A DNA stretch of 64,000 nucleotides from Salinibacterium sp. SWN248 (GCF_015864575.1 NZ_JADYWW010000001.1:1697719-1761718), one strand, 5' to 3'. Shown: positions 27,201 to 36,250, counted from the stretch's first letter. The notes: generated by a model not told the origin, from the sequence alone. Translations and numbers: made by a program.

Positions 27201-28852
27201 AGGTTTATCCCTGGATTGCGCGCACTCGACACGGCACGCCCGGCGTCGGCCTCATTTCGCCGCCTCCGCATCACGACATCTATTCGATCGAAGACCTCAA
27301 GCAATTGATCTTCGATCTCAAGCGCTCGAACCCTTCGGCGCGGGTGCACGTCAAGCTCGTGAGCCAAAAGGGCATTGGTGCTGTGGCTGCCGGCGTCACC
27401 AAGGCGAAGGCTGATGTCGTGCTGGTGTCTGGCCACGACGGCGGAACGGGTGCTAGCCCGCTCAACTCGCTCAAGCACGCCGGAACGCCGTGGGAAATCG
27501 GTCTTGCGGAAACGCAGCAGACCCTCATGCTCAATGGCATGCGCGATCGTGTTGTGGTGCAGGTAGATGGCCAAATGAAGACCGGTCGCGACGTCATTAT
27601 TGGCGCGCTTCTCGGTGCCGAAGAGTACGGTTTCGCCACCGCTCCTCTCGTTGTCTCTGGTTGCATCCTCATGCGTGTGTGTCATCTCGACACATGCCCG
27701 GTCGGTGTTGCCACGCAAAACCCCGTGCTTCGGGAGCGCTTCACCGGCAAGCCAGAGTTCGTCGTCAACTTCTTCGAGTTCTTGGCTCAAGAAGTTCGCG
27801 AATACCTCGCTGAGCTCGGTTTCCGCACTCTTGAGGAAGCCATTGGCCACAGCGAGATTCTCGACGTCAACCGCGCTATTTCACACTGGAAGACTGACGG
27901 TCTCGACCTGTCGCCCGTGTTCAATGGTCCGGAGTTCAGCGACACTGAGCCTCGCACGCACGCTGTCGAACAGGACCACGAGCTTGCTGAGCACTTTGAC
28001 CAGCAGCTGATCGCCCTGAGCGAGGCTGCTCTTGAACGCAAAGAGCCTGTCTCGATCGATCTCCGCGTTCGCAACACCGACCGCGCGGTCGGCACGATGC
28101 TCGGTCACAATGTCACGTTGCGCCACGGGGAGCACGGCTTGCCCACCGACACGATTTCGATCACGCTGCACGGTTCTGCCGGTCAGTCGTTGGCCGCGTT
28201 CGTTCCGGCCGGTATTTCGATCAAACTGTATGGCGATAGCAATGACTACGTCGGAAAGGGATTGTCTGGCGGTTCCGTCGTAGTACGCCCTGATCTGACG
28301 AGCACGTTTGCGGCGGAGACCAACGTCATCGCCGGAAACGTCATTGGTTATGGCGCTACGAGCGGCAGCATCTTCATTCGCGGCAAGGTTGGCGAACGAT
28401 TCATGGTGCGCAACTCGGGAGCCACTGCCGTCGCGGAGGGAGTGGGAGACCATGCCCTGGAGTACATGACCGGTGGCCTCGTTCTCATTCTGGGAGCCAC
28501 AGGCCGCAACCTCGGCGCTGGTATGTCGGGCGGCACCGCCTACATCCACCAGCTTCGCGAGGAGCGCGTCAACGGTGACTCACTGAGTTCCGGCGAGCTT
28601 CAGCTGAGCGGACTCGGTGGCGCCGACGTTGAGATCGTCAAGGATCTTCTCGAACGCCACCTCGAAGAAACCGGCTCGGTCGTTGCCGAAGGCATGCTGG
28701 CCGACATGGATGCCACGGCAGCCCAGTTCACGAAGGTTACTCCTCGTGATTACGCGGCTGTCATCCAGACTCGAGAGACTGCAATAGCCGAGGGACTCGA
28801 CCCCGACGGGGACGTTACCTGGGCTCGAATTAGGGAGGTAACCGGTGGCTGA
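24278..28852 (+). CDS. gltB: Glutamate synthase large subunit
   Basis: Transfers the glutamine amide to 2-oxoglutarate, giving two glutamates, with GltD and NADPH. The 1524-residue protein starts with a 28-residue pro-segment before the expected nucleophile Cys29 in [10 protein letters not shown], which is N-terminal after processing in known homologues. Next come the Ntn amidotransferase domain (to about 430), the central domain, the FMN-binding synthase domain with the 3Fe-4S cysteines [12 protein letters not shown] near residue 1129, and the C-terminal beta-helix with glycine-rich repeats. It overlaps gltD by 8 bases. Confidence 0.98.
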   Translation: MAVTPPFERFGSIPAAQGMYDPSNEKDACGLAMVATLRGTPGHDIIATALEALRNLEHRGAVGSDAGTGDGAGIMTQIPDAFFRDVVDFELPSVGRYAVGIAFLPLDSVARDDVKRGIEKLAEEEDLTVLGWRTVPIQPGELGSLARGAMPAFEQLFLQSKRVDLKGTLRGIHLDRQTYRLRKRAERDLHVYFPSLSCRTITYKGMVTTLQLEPFYPDLSDERFASKLALVHSRYSTNTFPSWPLAQPFRMVAHNGEINTVQGNRNWMRARQSQLESAVFGDIKDILPVNTPGASDSASFDEVVELLNLAGRPLPHAMMMMVPEAYENQTDTDPRRRAFYEYHSMLMEPWDGPAALVFTDGSLVGATLDRNGLRPGRYLVTDDGLVVLASEIGVFDIEPTKVVRKGRLRPGKMFLVDTAAGRLIEDDEIKAELAASRPWAEWLESGRIALEELPEREHIVHTPASVTRRQRTFGYTEEEVRILIEPMSRLGAEPLGAMGSDTPIAVLSQRPRLLFDYFTQQFAQVTNPPLDSIREAVVTSMRLGVGPQRNLLSATQDHARQVALAFPVIDNDELAKIQHIEPHPGSRLATTIKGLYRVDAGPSAMQKRLDEMCAEADAAIADGAEFIVLSDRDSNKDLAPIPSLLMLATVHHHLIRQEERMKVGMIVEAGDVREVHHVALLVGYGASAINPYLAMESAEELVRNGTITDITPEKAVRNLITALGKGVLKIMSKMGISVVSSYAGAQAFEAVGLSQAFVDQYFTGTTSILGGVGLDAIARENAARHVAAYPEDRAPTVHERLNTGGEYQWRREGPPHLFNPETVFKLQHSTRTRRYDIFREYTSKVDEQAEALMTLRGLFKFNMTDRTPVPIDEVEPISSIVKRFSTGAMSYGSISKEAHETLAIAMNQLGARSNTGEGGEDVDRLLDPTRRSAIKQVASGRFGVTSMYLTHADDIQIKMAQGAKPGEGGQLPAGKVYPWIARTRHGTPGVGLISPPPHHDIYSIEDLKQLIFDLKRSNPSARVHVKLVSQKGIGAVAAGVTKAKADVVLVSGHDGGTGASPLNSLKHAGTPWEIGLAETQQTLMLNGMRDRVVVQVDGQMKTGRDVIIGALLGAEEYGFATAPLVVSGCILMRVCHLDTCPVGVATQNPVLRERFTGKPEFVVNFFEFLAQEVREYLAELGFRTLEEAIGHSEILDVNRAISHWKTDGLDLSPVFNGPEFSDTEPRTHAVEQDHELAEHFDQQLIALSEAALERKEPVSIDLRVRNTDRAVGTMLGHNVTLRHGEHGLPTDTISITLHGSAGQSLAAFVPAGISIKLYGDSNDYVGKGLSGGSVVVRPDLTSTFAAETNVIAGNVIGYGATSGSIFIRGKVGERFMVRNSGATAVAEGVGDHALEYMTGGLVLILGATGRNLGAGMSGGTAYIHQLREERVNGDSLSSGELQLSGLGGADVEIVKDLLERHLEETGSVVAEGMLADMDATAAQFTKVTPRDYAAVIQTRETAIAEGLDPDGDVTWARIREVTGG

Positions 28853-30302
28853 TCCCAAGGGATTCCTCAAGGTTCAAGAGCGTGAATTGCCGAAGCGGCG
28901 GCCTGTCAGCCTTCGGTTGATGGATTACAAAGAGGTCTACGAGCAGCAAGAATCGGGTGAACTGGCCCGTCAAGCTGGTCGCTGCATGGATTGCGGTGTG
29001 CCGTTCTGCCATCAGGGATGCCCGTTGGGCAACCTGATTCCCGAGTGGAACGACCTTATGCGTCGCGGCGAGAGCGCTGAAGCAATTGAGCGCCTCCATG
29101 CGACAAACAACTTCCCGGAGTTCACCGGACGTTTGTGTCCAGCACCGTGTGAGAGCTCGTGTGTTCTGGGAATCAACCAGCCTGCCGTCACGATCAAGCA
29201 GATCGAAGTCTCGATCATTGATCAGGCGTTCGCCGACGGTAATGTCACTCCGCATCCTCCGGGACGTTTGACGGGTAAAACTGTTGCTGTTGTCGGTTCG
29301 GGGCCTGCCGGCCTTGCTGCTGCTCAGCAGTTGACGCGCGCTGGCCACACGGTCGCTGTTTTCGAGCGTGAAGATCGCATCGGTGGATTGCTGCGCTACG
29401 GCATCCCCGATTTCAAGATGGAAAAGCGCCACATCGAGCTGCGTTTGGCTCAAATGCAGGCCGAGGGAACTCGTTTCCGTGCCGGCGTGAACATCGGCGT
29501 CGATATTTCGTGGAGCGATCTTCGCACCCGCTACGACGCTGTCGTGGTTGCTACTGGATCTACAGTGCCGCGCGATCTGCCCATCCCCGGCCGCGATGCG
29601 CTCGGCGTTCACTTCGCTATGGAGTATCTTGTCCAGTCGAACCGCGCCGTTGCCGGCGACACGGTGAGCGAGCAGGTCACCGCAGAGGGCAAGCACGTCG
29701 TTGTTCTCGGTGGTGGCGACACCGGTGCTGACTGCATCGGCACAGCTCACCGTCAGGGTGCACTGTCGGTCACAAATCTGGCCATTGGTGTTCAGCCTCC
29801 CTCGGAGCGCCCGGAACACCAGCCGTGGCCATTGACGCCGACCCTGTTTGAGATGTCGAGCGCCCACGAAGAGGGCGGCGAGCGCGAATACCTTGCATCG
29901 ACGGTGGAGTTCTTGACGAACTCGGTCGGCGAAGTTCGAGCGATTCGTGTCGCTGAGACTGAGTTCCTCGACGGCCGTCGTGTTCCCAAGGCTGGAACCG
30001 AGCGGGAGATTCCTGCCGACCTGGTTCTTCTTGCGCTCGGCTTCACCGGGCCTGAGACCGAAACACTCTCCACACAGCTTCCTCTCGAAGCGGATGCGCG
30101 GGGAAACCTCTCGCGCGACGAAAGCTACGAGACCGCAACCCCCGGCGTGTACGTTGTCGGGGATGCTGGCCGTGGGCAGTCGCTCATCGTGTGGGCTATC
30201 GCTGAGGGAAGGGCTGCGGCATCCGCTGTAGATCGCTACCTTGAAGGGGAGACGCAATTGCCATTCCCTGTTCGCCCAGACGATCGCGGCATGTCTCTCT
30301 AG
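28845..30302 (+). CDS. gltD: Glutamate synthase small subunit
   Basis: The NADPH:acceptor flavoprotein that feeds electrons to GltB. The 485-residue protein has an N-terminal cysteine-rich region for two 4Fe-4S clusters ([15 protein letters not shown] and [10 protein letters not shown], about residues 44-110). The FAD-binding motif [15 protein letters not shown] starts near 147, the NADPH motif [13 protein letters not shown] near 285, and the C-terminal FAD segment is [12 protein letters not shown]. Start GTG 28845, 8 bases inside gltB. Its stop is directly followed by the CCA repeat. Confidence 0.97.
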   Translation: MADPKGFLKVQERELPKRRPVSLRLMDYKEVYEQQESGELARQAGRCMDCGVPFCHQGCPLGNLIPEWNDLMRRGESAEAIERLHATNNFPEFTGRLCPAPCESSCVLGINQPAVTIKQIEVSIIDQAFADGNVTPHPPGRLTGKTVAVVGSGPAGLAAAQQLTRAGHTVAVFEREDRIGGLLRYGIPDFKMEKRHIELRLAQMQAEGTRFRAGVNIGVDISWSDLRTRYDAVVVATGSTVPRDLPIPGRDALGVHFAMEYLVQSNRAVAGDTVSEQVTAEGKHVVVLGGGDTGADCIGTAHRQGALSVTNLAIGVQPPSERPEHQPWPLTPTLFEMSSAHEEGGEREYLASTVEFLTNSVGEVRAIRVAETEFLDGRRVPKAGTEREIPADLVLLALGFTGPETETLSTQLPLEADARGNLSRDESYETATPGVYVVGDAGRGQSLIVWAIAEGRAAASAVDRYLEGETQLPFPVRPDDRGMSL

Positions 30303-30307
30303 AAGTT

Positions 30308-30340
30308 CCACCACCACCACTACCACCACCACCACCACTA
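30308..30340 (+). repeat. CCA trinucleotide microsatellite before pyk
   Basis: The gltD-pyk gap (55 bases) is filled by (CCA)4 CTA (CCA)5 CTA, an 11-unit trinucleotide array ending 7 bases before the AAAGGA ribosome site of pyk. On RNA it is an unstructured C/A-rich leader. Such arrays are prone to slippage, so copy number may vary between strains. Confidence 0.95.
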
Positions 30341-30357
30341 ACCCGTCAAAGGAAGTT

Positions 30358-31803
30358 ATGAGACGCGCAAAAATCGTCGCGACACTCGGCCCGGCTACGT
30401 CGAGCTACGAGAACATCAGAGCAATCATCGATGCAGGTGTCGATGTTGCCCGGATGAACCTCAGCCATGGAAGCTATGCCGTCCACGAAGAGGTGTACGC
30501 GAACGTTCGTCGCGCCGCTGAGGATGCCGGCAAGCCGGTAGCGGTGATGGTTGACCTTCAGGGCCCCAAGATTCGTCTCGGAAAGTTCGAGGACGGCCCC
30601 TACGACCTCGCGGTCGGCGACATCTTCAAGATCACTATCGACGACATCGTGGGTAACCGCGAGATTTGCGGCACCACGTTCAAGGGTCTTCCTCAGGACG
30701 TTGCTCCCGGTGACTTCTTGCTCATTGACGACGGCAAGGTCAAAGTTAAGGTCGTGAGCGCGACTGACACGGTTGTCACAACTGAGGTCATCGTCGCCGG
30801 CGCGGTTTCTAACAACAAGGGCATCAACCTTCCCGGAGTTGCGGTCAATGTTCCTGCTCTGTCAGAGAAGGATGAAGACGACCTGCGCTGGGGCCTCAAG
30901 CTCGGCGCAGACCTCATTGCTCTTTCTTTCGTGCGCAACGCAGAAGACATTGTTCGCGTCCACGAGATTATGGACGAAGAGGGCCGTCGGGTTCCCGTCA
31001 TCGCAAAGATCGAGAAGCCTCAGGCCGTCGACCACCTCGAAGCGATCATCGATGCGTTCGACGCCATCATGGTTGCCCGTGGTGACCTGGGCGTAGAGCT
31101 TCCTCTCGAGGCTGTTCCGATTGTGCAGAAGCGCACCGTTGAACTCGCGCGTCGCATGGCGAAGCCGGTAATTGTCGCGACTCAGATGCTTGAGTCGATG
31201 ATTTCCAGCCCCGTGCCGACCCGTGCTGAAACATCTGACGTCGCGAACGCAATCCTCGATGGTGCTGATGCCGTCATGCTCAGCGGTGAGACGAGCGTGG
31301 GGGAGTACCCCGTGATTACCGTTCAGACCATGGCGAAAATCGTTGAGTCCACGGAAGAGCACGGTCTCGACCGCATCGCAAAGCTGGGCACCAAGCCCAA
31401 GACTCAGAGTGGTGCGATTACTCTTGCGGCAGCCGAGGTCGCTTCATTCGTTGAGGCGAAGTTCGTCTGTGTCTTCACGGAGTCGGGAGACTCTGCGCGT
31501 CGTATGTCGCGTTTGCGCTTCCGTATCCCTATGAAGGCGTTCACTCCGAGTCCAGAAATCCAGCGTCGCATGTCGCTGATTTGGGGCATTGAGTCGTTCA
31601 TCGTTGACCGCGTTACGCACACCGATGAAATGTATCGCCAGGTAGACGAACTTCTGCTTGGCCAAGAACTCGCTGAGGTTGGCGACAAGGTCGTCGTGAT
31701 TTCGGGATCCCCTCCCGGAATTTCGGGTTCCACTAACGACCTGCGAGTGCACGTGATCGGCGATGCCGTGAACGCCAAGGCACCCGCGTGGGCTACGAAG
31801 TAG
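30358..31803 (+). CDS. pyk: Pyruvate kinase
   Basis: Transfers phosphate from phosphoenolpyruvate to ADP. The 481-residue protein starts MRRAKIVATLGPATSS at ATG 30358, with AAAGGA 5 bases upstream; a longer in-frame reading through the CCA repeat from 30241 is rejected. Family motifs are MNLSHGS, DLQGPKIRLG, the catalytic VIAKIEKPQA lysine, ARGDLGVELPL, ATQMLESMI with PTRAETSDVANA, and a C-terminal allosteric domain from about residue 350. Two hairpins follow, so transcription probably stops here. Confidence 0.97.
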   Translation: MRRAKIVATLGPATSSYENIRAIIDAGVDVARMNLSHGSYAVHEEVYANVRRAAEDAGKPVAVMVDLQGPKIRLGKFEDGPYDLAVGDIFKITIDDIVGNREICGTTFKGLPQDVAPGDFLLIDDGKVKVKVVSATDTVVTTEVIVAGAVSNNKGINLPGVAVNVPALSEKDEDDLRWGLKLGADLIALSFVRNAEDIVRVHEIMDEEGRRVPVIAKIEKPQAVDHLEAIIDAFDAIMVARGDLGVELPLEAVPIVQKRTVELARRMAKPVIVATQMLESMISSPVPTRAETSDVANAILDGADAVMLSGETSVGEYPVITVQTMAKIVESTEEHGLDRIAKLGTKPKTQSGAITLAAAEVASFVEAKFVCVFTESGDSARRMSRLRFRIPMKAFTPSPEIQRRMSLIWGIESFIVDRVTHTDEMYRQVDELLLGQELAEVGDKVVVISGSPPGISGSTNDLRVHVIGDAVNAKAPAWATK

Positions 31804-31826
31804 CGTCAGCGCACTAATAAACGCCC

Positions 31827-31862
31827 AGCAGCGGCGCGAACTCTCGGGTTCGTGCCGCTGCT
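31827..31862 (+). terminator. Hairpin after pyk
   Basis: AGCAGCGGC (31827-31835) pairs with GCCGCTGCT (31854-31862). The stem continues inward through CGAAC/GTTCG, across one G-T mismatch, with a six-base loop. There is little T after it, so it may act together with the next hairpin. Confidence 0.75.
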
Positions 31863-31874
31863 GTCGTTAACAAG

Positions 31875-31907
31875 AAAAACCGGGAGCACGTGCTGCTCCC
31901 GGTTTTT
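31875..31907. terminator. Bidirectional intrinsic terminator between pyk and tRNA-Leu
   Basis: AAAAACCGGGAGCA and TGCTCCCGGTTTTT form a perfect 14-base stem around CGTGC. The flanking A and T runs make it a standard terminator on both strands, ending pyk from the left and the tRNA-Leu transcript from the right (tRNA 3' end at 31921). Confidence 0.95.
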
Positions 31908-31920
31908 CGTGTAAATGTTG

Positions 31921-32003
31921 TGCCGAATGTGGGACTCGAACCCACACGTCCTTTCGAACAAAGCATTTTGAGTGCTCCGCGTCTACCATTCCGCCAATTC
32001 GGC
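31921..32003 (-). tRNA. tRNA-Leu (anticodon CAA)
   Basis: Read on the minus strand, an 83-base cloverleaf starts GCCGAAT and ends ATTCGGC plus discriminator A, giving a perfect 7-pair acceptor. The anticodon stem GAGCA/TGCTT encloses the loop CTCAAAA, so the anticodon is CAA, which decodes UUG. A long variable arm (TTGTTCGAAAGGAC region) makes it class II, as expected for leucine. The T arm has GTTCGAGTC. The 3' CCA is not encoded. Confidence 0.97.
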
Positions 32004-32020
32004 TGACTACAACGCTGAAT

Positions 32021-32026
32021 AGAATA
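32021..32026 (-). promoter_or_regulatory. Candidate -10 box for tRNA-Leu
   Basis: On the minus strand TATTCT lies about 18 bases upstream of the mature tRNA 5' end, compatible with a short 5' leader removed by RNase P. It overlaps the region of the divergent pdtaR promoter. Confidence 0.4.
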
Positions 32027-32029
32027 CCG

Positions 32030-32035
32030 TAGGCT
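32030..32035 (+). promoter_or_regulatory. -10 box TAGGCT for leaderless pdtaR
   Basis: TAGGCT ends 7 bases before GTG 32043, and there is no ribosome site. The predicted transcript begins at the start codon. Confidence 0.6.
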
Positions 32036-32042
32036 TGCACTT

Positions 32043-32648
32043 GTGACTGACCAAAACACCAATCAAACTGCTCCCCGCCGCGTTGTCGTTGCCGAAGATG
32101 AGTCGCTCATCCGCATGGACATTGTCGAAATCCTGCGGGATGCCGGCTACGAGGTTGTCGGAGAAGCGGGTGACGGCGAGACTGCTGTTGCGCTCGCTAC
32201 CGAGCTTCGCCCCGACCTGGTCATCATGGATGTCAAGATGCCTCAGCTCGACGGAATCTCCGCTGCGGAGCGCCTCAGCGCCAACCACATCGCCCCTGTC
32301 GTACTGCTGACTGCCTTTAGCCAGAAAGAACTCGTAGAGCGGGCTTCTGAGGCCGGAGCGCTGGCCTACGTGGTCAAGCCCTTCACCCCGAACGATCTTC
32401 TTCCGGCAATCGAGATCGCTCTCAGCCGTTACACACAGATCCTCACCCTCGAGGCTGAAGTGAGCGACCTGGTTGAGCGTTTCGAGACCCGCAAGCTCGT
32501 CGACCGCGCTAAGGGACTGCTGAACGAGAAGATGGGGCTCAGCGAGCCTGACGCTTTCCGTTGGATTCAGAAGGCATCCATGGATCGCCGCCTGACGATG
32601 CACGATGTGTCTCAGGCCATCATCGACCAGCTCAGCGCCAAAAAGTAG
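32043..32648 (+). CDS. pdtaR: ANTAR-domain response regulator, PdtaR type
   Basis: The 201-residue protein has a receiver domain (about 14-128) with the acidic pocket at EDE (18-20), phosphoacceptor Asp63 in VIMDVKMP, conserved Thr in LLTAFS and Lys in VVKPF. A C-terminal ANTAR RNA-binding domain (about 140-196) carries DRAKGLLNEKMGL and the downstream AFRWIQKASM helix. ANTAR regulators bind paired hexaloop RNA hairpins and prevent termination; homologues (Rv1626) pair with a PdtaS histidine kinase, which is not in this window. GTG start, apparently leaderless. Confidence 0.95.
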   Translation: MTDQNTNQTAPRRVVVAEDESLIRMDIVEILRDAGYEVVGEAGDGETAVALATELRPDLVIMDVKMPQLDGISAAERLSANHIAPVVLLTAFSQKELVERASEAGALAYVVKPFTPNDLLPAIEIALSRYTQILTLEAEVSDLVERFETRKLVDRAKGLLNEKMGLSEPDAFRWIQKASMDRRLTMHDVSQAIIDQLSAKK

Positions 32649-32653
32649 CAGGC

Positions 32654-32688
32654 GCCCGCACCTTCTCCTCTGGGGTTCAGTTGCGGGC
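32654..32688. terminator. Weak hairpin between convergent pdtaR and thioesterase genes
   Basis: GCCCGCA (32654-32660) pairs with TGCGGGC (32682-32688) across a 21-base loop. The long loop and lack of a T run make it a poor terminator, but it sits in the right place, in an 87-base convergent gap. Confidence 0.35.
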
Positions 32689-32735
32689 TCTCAACGCCGC
32701 TGAGAACTCCTAGCGGGGTTTCGACACGCCCGCCG

Positions 32736-33167
32736 CTACGCGGTTGGGCGATCTTTCAGGATGTTCGTAATCCGGATGGTGGAGAGCCGACGTTCTTCCT
32801 CATCGCGGATAACGATTTCATGTGTCGCTAGAGTGCGCCCGAGGGCGATCGCGGTGCAGGTAGCGGTGACGATGCCTGAGCGCACAGAGCGGCTGTGGGT
32901 CGCGTTGATTTCGATTCCCATCGCGACACGACCAGGGCCGGCGTGGATCGCCGACGAAATTGATCCGAGGGACTCGCCGAGCACGACGTGAGCGCCTCCG
33001 TGCAGGATGCCGATCACTTGAGTGTTGCCTTCAACGGGCATCGTTGCGACGGATCGCTCTGCGCCAAGTTCGAGAAACTCAATTCCCATTTTTCGCGTGA
33101 GAGAGCCGCCCCCTGACTCGACAAGTCGCGCAAATAGTTCGGGATCGAGGTCATCGGGGTACTTCAC
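32736..33167 (-). CDS. Hotdog-fold thioesterase (PaaI-like)
   Basis: A 143-residue acyl-CoA thioesterase-like protein. Visible elements are the first strand with GIEFLELGAERSVATMPV, the HGGAHVVLGESLGSI helix typical of the PaaI/hotdog family (with the catalytic-position acidic residue), and GIEINATHSRSV. The substrate cannot be told from sequence; the family includes menaquinone (DHNA-CoA) and phenylacetate-type thioesterases. I use GTG 33167, because AAGGA lies about 8 bases upstream; ATG 33185 would add six residues with a poorer site. It is divergent from polA across 60 bases. Confidence 0.85.
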   Translation of the reverse strand: MKYPDDLDPELFARLVESGGGSLTRKMGIEFLELGAERSVATMPVEGNTQVIGILHGGAHVVLGESLGSISSAIHAGPGRVAMGIEINATHSRSVRSGIVTATCTAIALGRTLATHEIVIRDEEERRLSTIRITNILKDRPTA

Positions 33168-33215
33168 AGAGGGTGTCCTTCGCATTCGGCCGTTTCCGCT
33201 GTCGGCAGCCGCAGC

Positions 33216-33221
33216 TAGGCT
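33216..33221 (+). promoter_or_regulatory. -10 box TAGGCT for leaderless polA
   Basis: TAGGCT is 6 bases before GTG 33228, in the divergent gap with the thioesterase gene. No Shine-Dalgarno is present. Confidence 0.6.
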
Positions 33222-33227
33222 GGCTCC

Positions 33228-35903
33228 GTGTCGGATTCCCAAAAGCCTACTCTTATGATCATTGATGGCCACTCGTTGGCCTTCCGAGCCTTTTATGCGC
33301 TCCCCGTCGACAGTTTTCAGAACCGCGAGGGGCAGCACACCAATGCCATCCACGGTTTCTTGTCGATGCTGATTTCTCTCTTGCAGAACGAGAAACCTAC
33401 GCATTTGGCCGTTGCCTTCGATATTTCACGGTACTCATTCCGTACGCGGGAGTATCCCGAGTACAAGGGAACCCGTGGCGAAACGCCGGTGGAGTTCGTG
33501 GGGCAGATTCCCTTGCTCGAAGAGGCCCTCAAGGCGATGGGCATCCAAACCCTGAGCAAAGAGGACTACGAGGCTGACGACATCCTCGCCACCTTGGCGC
33601 ACGAGGGCTCAGAGAACGGCTTCCGTGTTCTCGTGGTCTCCGGTGACCGCGATGCCATTCAGATGGTCAACGACAACGTCACCCTGCTGTATCCGAATGC
33701 TCGCGGTGTTTCTGAACTCAAGCGTTACGACCGTGACGCGGTTTTCGAGCGGTACGGCATCGAGCCTCACCAGTATCCGGATGTCGCAGCGCTTGTCGGA
33801 GAAACCAGCGACAACCTGATCGGCGTCGACAAGGTGGGGGAGAAGACTGCAGTCAAGTGGATCAACCTCTACGGCTCTCTCGATGAGGTGTTGGCTCACG
33901 CCGAGGAGATCAAGGGCGTTGTAGGCCAGAACCTTCGTGATCAGATTGATCGCCCCGTTCGCAACCGCAAGCTCAACCACTTGCTCACCGATGTTGAGCT
34001 TCCGGTCAATGTCGGCGATCTCGATCGCCGTGCGATCGACGAGGCTGCTGTACGTGAGGTGTTCGATCGCCTGCAGTTCAAGACGCTCCTGCAGCGCGTG
34101 ATGAAGATTTCTGCGGTCGAAGGCGGCGGTGATGCGCAATCGTCGTCAGCAGCGAGCGCTCCTGACGATGCTGCAGCTATTCCTGCCGTGCGCACCATGG
34201 TTGACGAAGAGTTGGCCAAGTGGATTGCGACCAATAGCAACGGCAGTACGTCACCGCTGGGGCTCACCATCGCGAGTGTTGATGGCGTTGTCACCGGGCT
34301 TGGTCTTGCGACGGTCTCGGAGACTGCCTTTGTGCCGTGGGCGGCGGATCGCCCAGACTATGACGTGCTCACGCAGTGGCTCGCAAGTGACGCCCCCAAG
34401 TACATGCACTCCGCTAAGTCCCAGCTCAAAATTGCCGCCAACTGCGGCCTAACGATCGCGGGCGTGGCGTTCGACACAACGCTCGCGTCGTGGCTCTTGA
34501 AGCCGGGCGGCAAGCCTGAAGAGCTTGAGTCTCAGGTGTACAACTACCTCGGCGAAACAATCGAGCAGGGCGACCCCAACCAGTTGGTTCCGGAGACTGA
34601 AGAACTGAGTCCCGCCACCAAGTCGTGGTACGTCGTTCGCTTGGCTGCTTACCTTGCTGGGCGCCTCGACGAGGGCTCTCTTGCTGTGCTCACCGATATT
34701 GAGATGCCGCTCGTGCCTGTCTTTGCTCAGATGGAACGCACGGGCATTGCGGTCAACCGCCAGTTGCTTGACGACCTCAGTAGCTCCCTCAGCACGACCG
34801 CGGCCGATGTCGCCCGCAATGCGTTCGAGGTCATCGGTCGCGAGATCAATCTCGGCAGCCCCAAGCAATTGCAAGAGGTTCTCTTCACGCAGCTTGAGAT
34901 GCCCAAGACCCGCGCGAACAAGACGGGCTTCTCGACGGATGCCGCGAGCTTGGCTGACCTCCAGGAACAAGCACCGCATCCGTTCCTCGACTTGCTCCTG
35001 CAGCACCGTGACGCCACCAAGCTCGTGCAGATCATTACCGGCATCGAGAAAGCCATCGATGCCTCGGGCCGGGTGCACACCACGTACGAGCAGGCGGGGT
35101 CGAGCACTGGCCGAATCGCTTCGAACGATCCGAACTTGCAGAATGTTCCCGTCAAAACGGCGACGGGGCGCCAGATCCGTGCCGCTTTCGAGGCGGGAGA
35201 GGGGTACGACACTCTTCTCACCGCTGACTATTCACAGATCGAAATGCGCATCATGGCGCATCTCTCGGGCGATGAGGGGCTTATTCAGGCTTTCAACGAG
35301 GGCGAAGATCTTCACCGCTTCGTTGGCTCTCGCATCTTCGGCGTCGAGCCGGCCGATGTCACTCCCGAAATGCGTACCAAGGTGAAGGCAATGTCCTACG
35401 GCTTGGCATACGGGCTGAGCGCGTTTGGCCTGAGCAAACAGCTTCGTATCGAGACGAGCGAAGCCAAAGCACTCATGACGGATTACTTCGCGCGGTTTGG
35501 CGCGGTGCGGGACTACCTGCGCAACGTTGTCGAGCAGGCCCGAGTTGATGGGTACACCACAACGATTTTCGGCCGCCGTCGGCCTTTCGGAGATCTCACG
35601 TCAAAGAACCGAGTGTTGCGCGATAACGCGGAACGTCAGGCACTCAATTCGCCCATCCAGGGCTCGGCAGCAGACATCCTCAAGCGCGCCATGCTTCAGA
35701 TCGATGGCGATATCCGTGAGGAGGGCCTGAAGTCACGAATGTTGCTTCAGGTGCATGACGAATTGGTGTTCGAAATCGCTGGAGGTGAGCTCGAGCGAAT
35801 GACTACTATTGTTCATGAGCGAATGTCAGGGGCTGCAACCCTGTCGGTTCCGCTTGATGTGCAGATCGGCACCGGTCACAACTGGGATTCGGCGGCACAT
35901 TAG
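33228..35903 (+). CDS. polA: DNA polymerase I, proofreading site lost
   Basis: Fills gaps in excision repair and removes Okazaki primers. The 891-residue protein has an N-terminal 5' nuclease (about 1-290; IIDGHSLAFRAFYALP, YEADDILATLA, SGDRDAIQM) and a middle 3'-5' exonuclease-like domain. The polymerase domain has motif A DYSQIEMRI, motif B KAMSYGLAYG and motif C VHDELVFE near residue 844. The exonuclease DxE metal site is not found, because the first strand reads LGLTIASVDG; this is usual in actinobacteria. GTG start, apparently leaderless. Confidence 0.97.
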   Translation: MSDSQKPTLMIIDGHSLAFRAFYALPVDSFQNREGQHTNAIHGFLSMLISLLQNEKPTHLAVAFDISRYSFRTREYPEYKGTRGETPVEFVGQIPLLEEALKAMGIQTLSKEDYEADDILATLAHEGSENGFRVLVVSGDRDAIQMVNDNVTLLYPNARGVSELKRYDRDAVFERYGIEPHQYPDVAALVGETSDNLIGVDKVGEKTAVKWINLYGSLDEVLAHAEEIKGVVGQNLRDQIDRPVRNRKLNHLLTDVELPVNVGDLDRRAIDEAAVREVFDRLQFKTLLQRVMKISAVEGGGDAQSSSAASAPDDAAAIPAVRTMVDEELAKWIATNSNGSTSPLGLTIASVDGVVTGLGLATVSETAFVPWAADRPDYDVLTQWLASDAPKYMHSAKSQLKIAANCGLTIAGVAFDTTLASWLLKPGGKPEELESQVYNYLGETIEQGDPNQLVPETEELSPATKSWYVVRLAAYLAGRLDEGSLAVLTDIEMPLVPVFAQMERTGIAVNRQLLDDLSSSLSTTAADVARNAFEVIGREINLGSPKQLQEVLFTQLEMPKTRANKTGFSTDAASLADLQEQAPHPFLDLLLQHRDATKLVQIITGIEKAIDASGRVHTTYEQAGSSTGRIASNDPNLQNVPVKTATGRQIRAAFEAGEGYDTLLTADYSQIEMRIMAHLSGDEGLIQAFNEGEDLHRFVGSRIFGVEPADVTPEMRTKVKAMSYGLAYGLSAFGLSKQLRIETSEAKALMTDYFARFGAVRDYLRNVVEQARVDGYTTTIFGRRRPFGDLTSKNRVLRDNAERQALNSPIQGSAADILKRAMLQIDGDIREEGLKSRMLLQVHDELVFEIAGGELERMTTIVHERMSGAATLSVPLDVQIGTGHNWDSAAH

Positions 35904-35906
35904 GCT
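35901..35906 (+). promoter_or_regulatory. -10 box TAGGCT overlapping the polA stop
   Basis: The TAG of TAGGCT is the polA stop codon itself. A start near 35913 would give the HPr gene a leader of about 41 bases containing AAAGGAGC. Confidence 0.45.
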
Positions 35907-35953
35907 CGCGCCGTGCGGCATTCATTCTCAGAGCACCCCACAAAGGAGCAGCG

Positions 35954-36223
35954 GTGAGTAGCACGACAGTAGTGATCGGTTCACGGGTTGGCCTGCACGC
36001 GCGTCCCGCTTCTGTCTTCGCGCATGCCGTTGCGCAGTGCGGAATCACCGTGATGCTGGCGGATGCTGCGGGCTCCACGATCAACGCTGGCAGCATCCTC
36101 AGCGTGCTCGCGATGGGCATCGGCTATGGCGATGTCATCACTCTCAGCTCAGACGACGAGGGGGCGGAGCCCGTCTTGGCCTCCCTCGCCGAGCTGCTCG
36201 AACGCGAACTCGATAGGCCTTAG
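35954..36223 (+). CDS. ptsH: HPr family phosphocarrier protein
   Basis: An 89-residue phosphocarrier that accepts phosphate from PEP via enzyme I on His15 of GLHARPAS and passes it to sugar-specific enzyme II components. The regulatory serine position is Ser47 in NAGSILSVLAMG. The start is GTG 35954 with a strong AAAGGAGC ribosome site 8 bases upstream. No enzyme I or enzyme II genes are in the window, so it stands alone between polA and the DUF885 gene. A short perfect hairpin follows, so it is probably monocistronic. Confidence 0.92.
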   Translation: MSSTTVVIGSRVGLHARPASVFAHAVAQCGITVMLADAAGSTINAGSILSVLAMGIGYGDVITLSSDDEGAEPVLASLAELLERELDRP

Positions 36224-36233
36224 CGTGACCTCG

Positions 36234-36250
36234 GGGCGGATTGTCCGCCC
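36234..36250 (+). terminator. Hairpin after ptsH
   Basis: GGGCGGA and TCCGCCC form a perfect 7-base stem around TTG, 10 bases after the stop codon. The T run is poor (GTTC). Confidence 0.6.

Noticed and set aside
28830-30338. 502-residue open frame on the minus strand opposite gltD, starting with a polyvaline run
   Set aside because: It is the antisense shadow of gltD and of the CCA repeat (TGG read in frame as Val). It has no recognisable family, and the opposite strand carries clear GltD motifs.
30241-30357. Pyruvate kinase starting upstream through the CCA repeat
   Set aside because: The extension would be encoded by gltD and by the repeat (a polythreonine run); homologues start at MRRAKIV-like, which follows AAAGGA.
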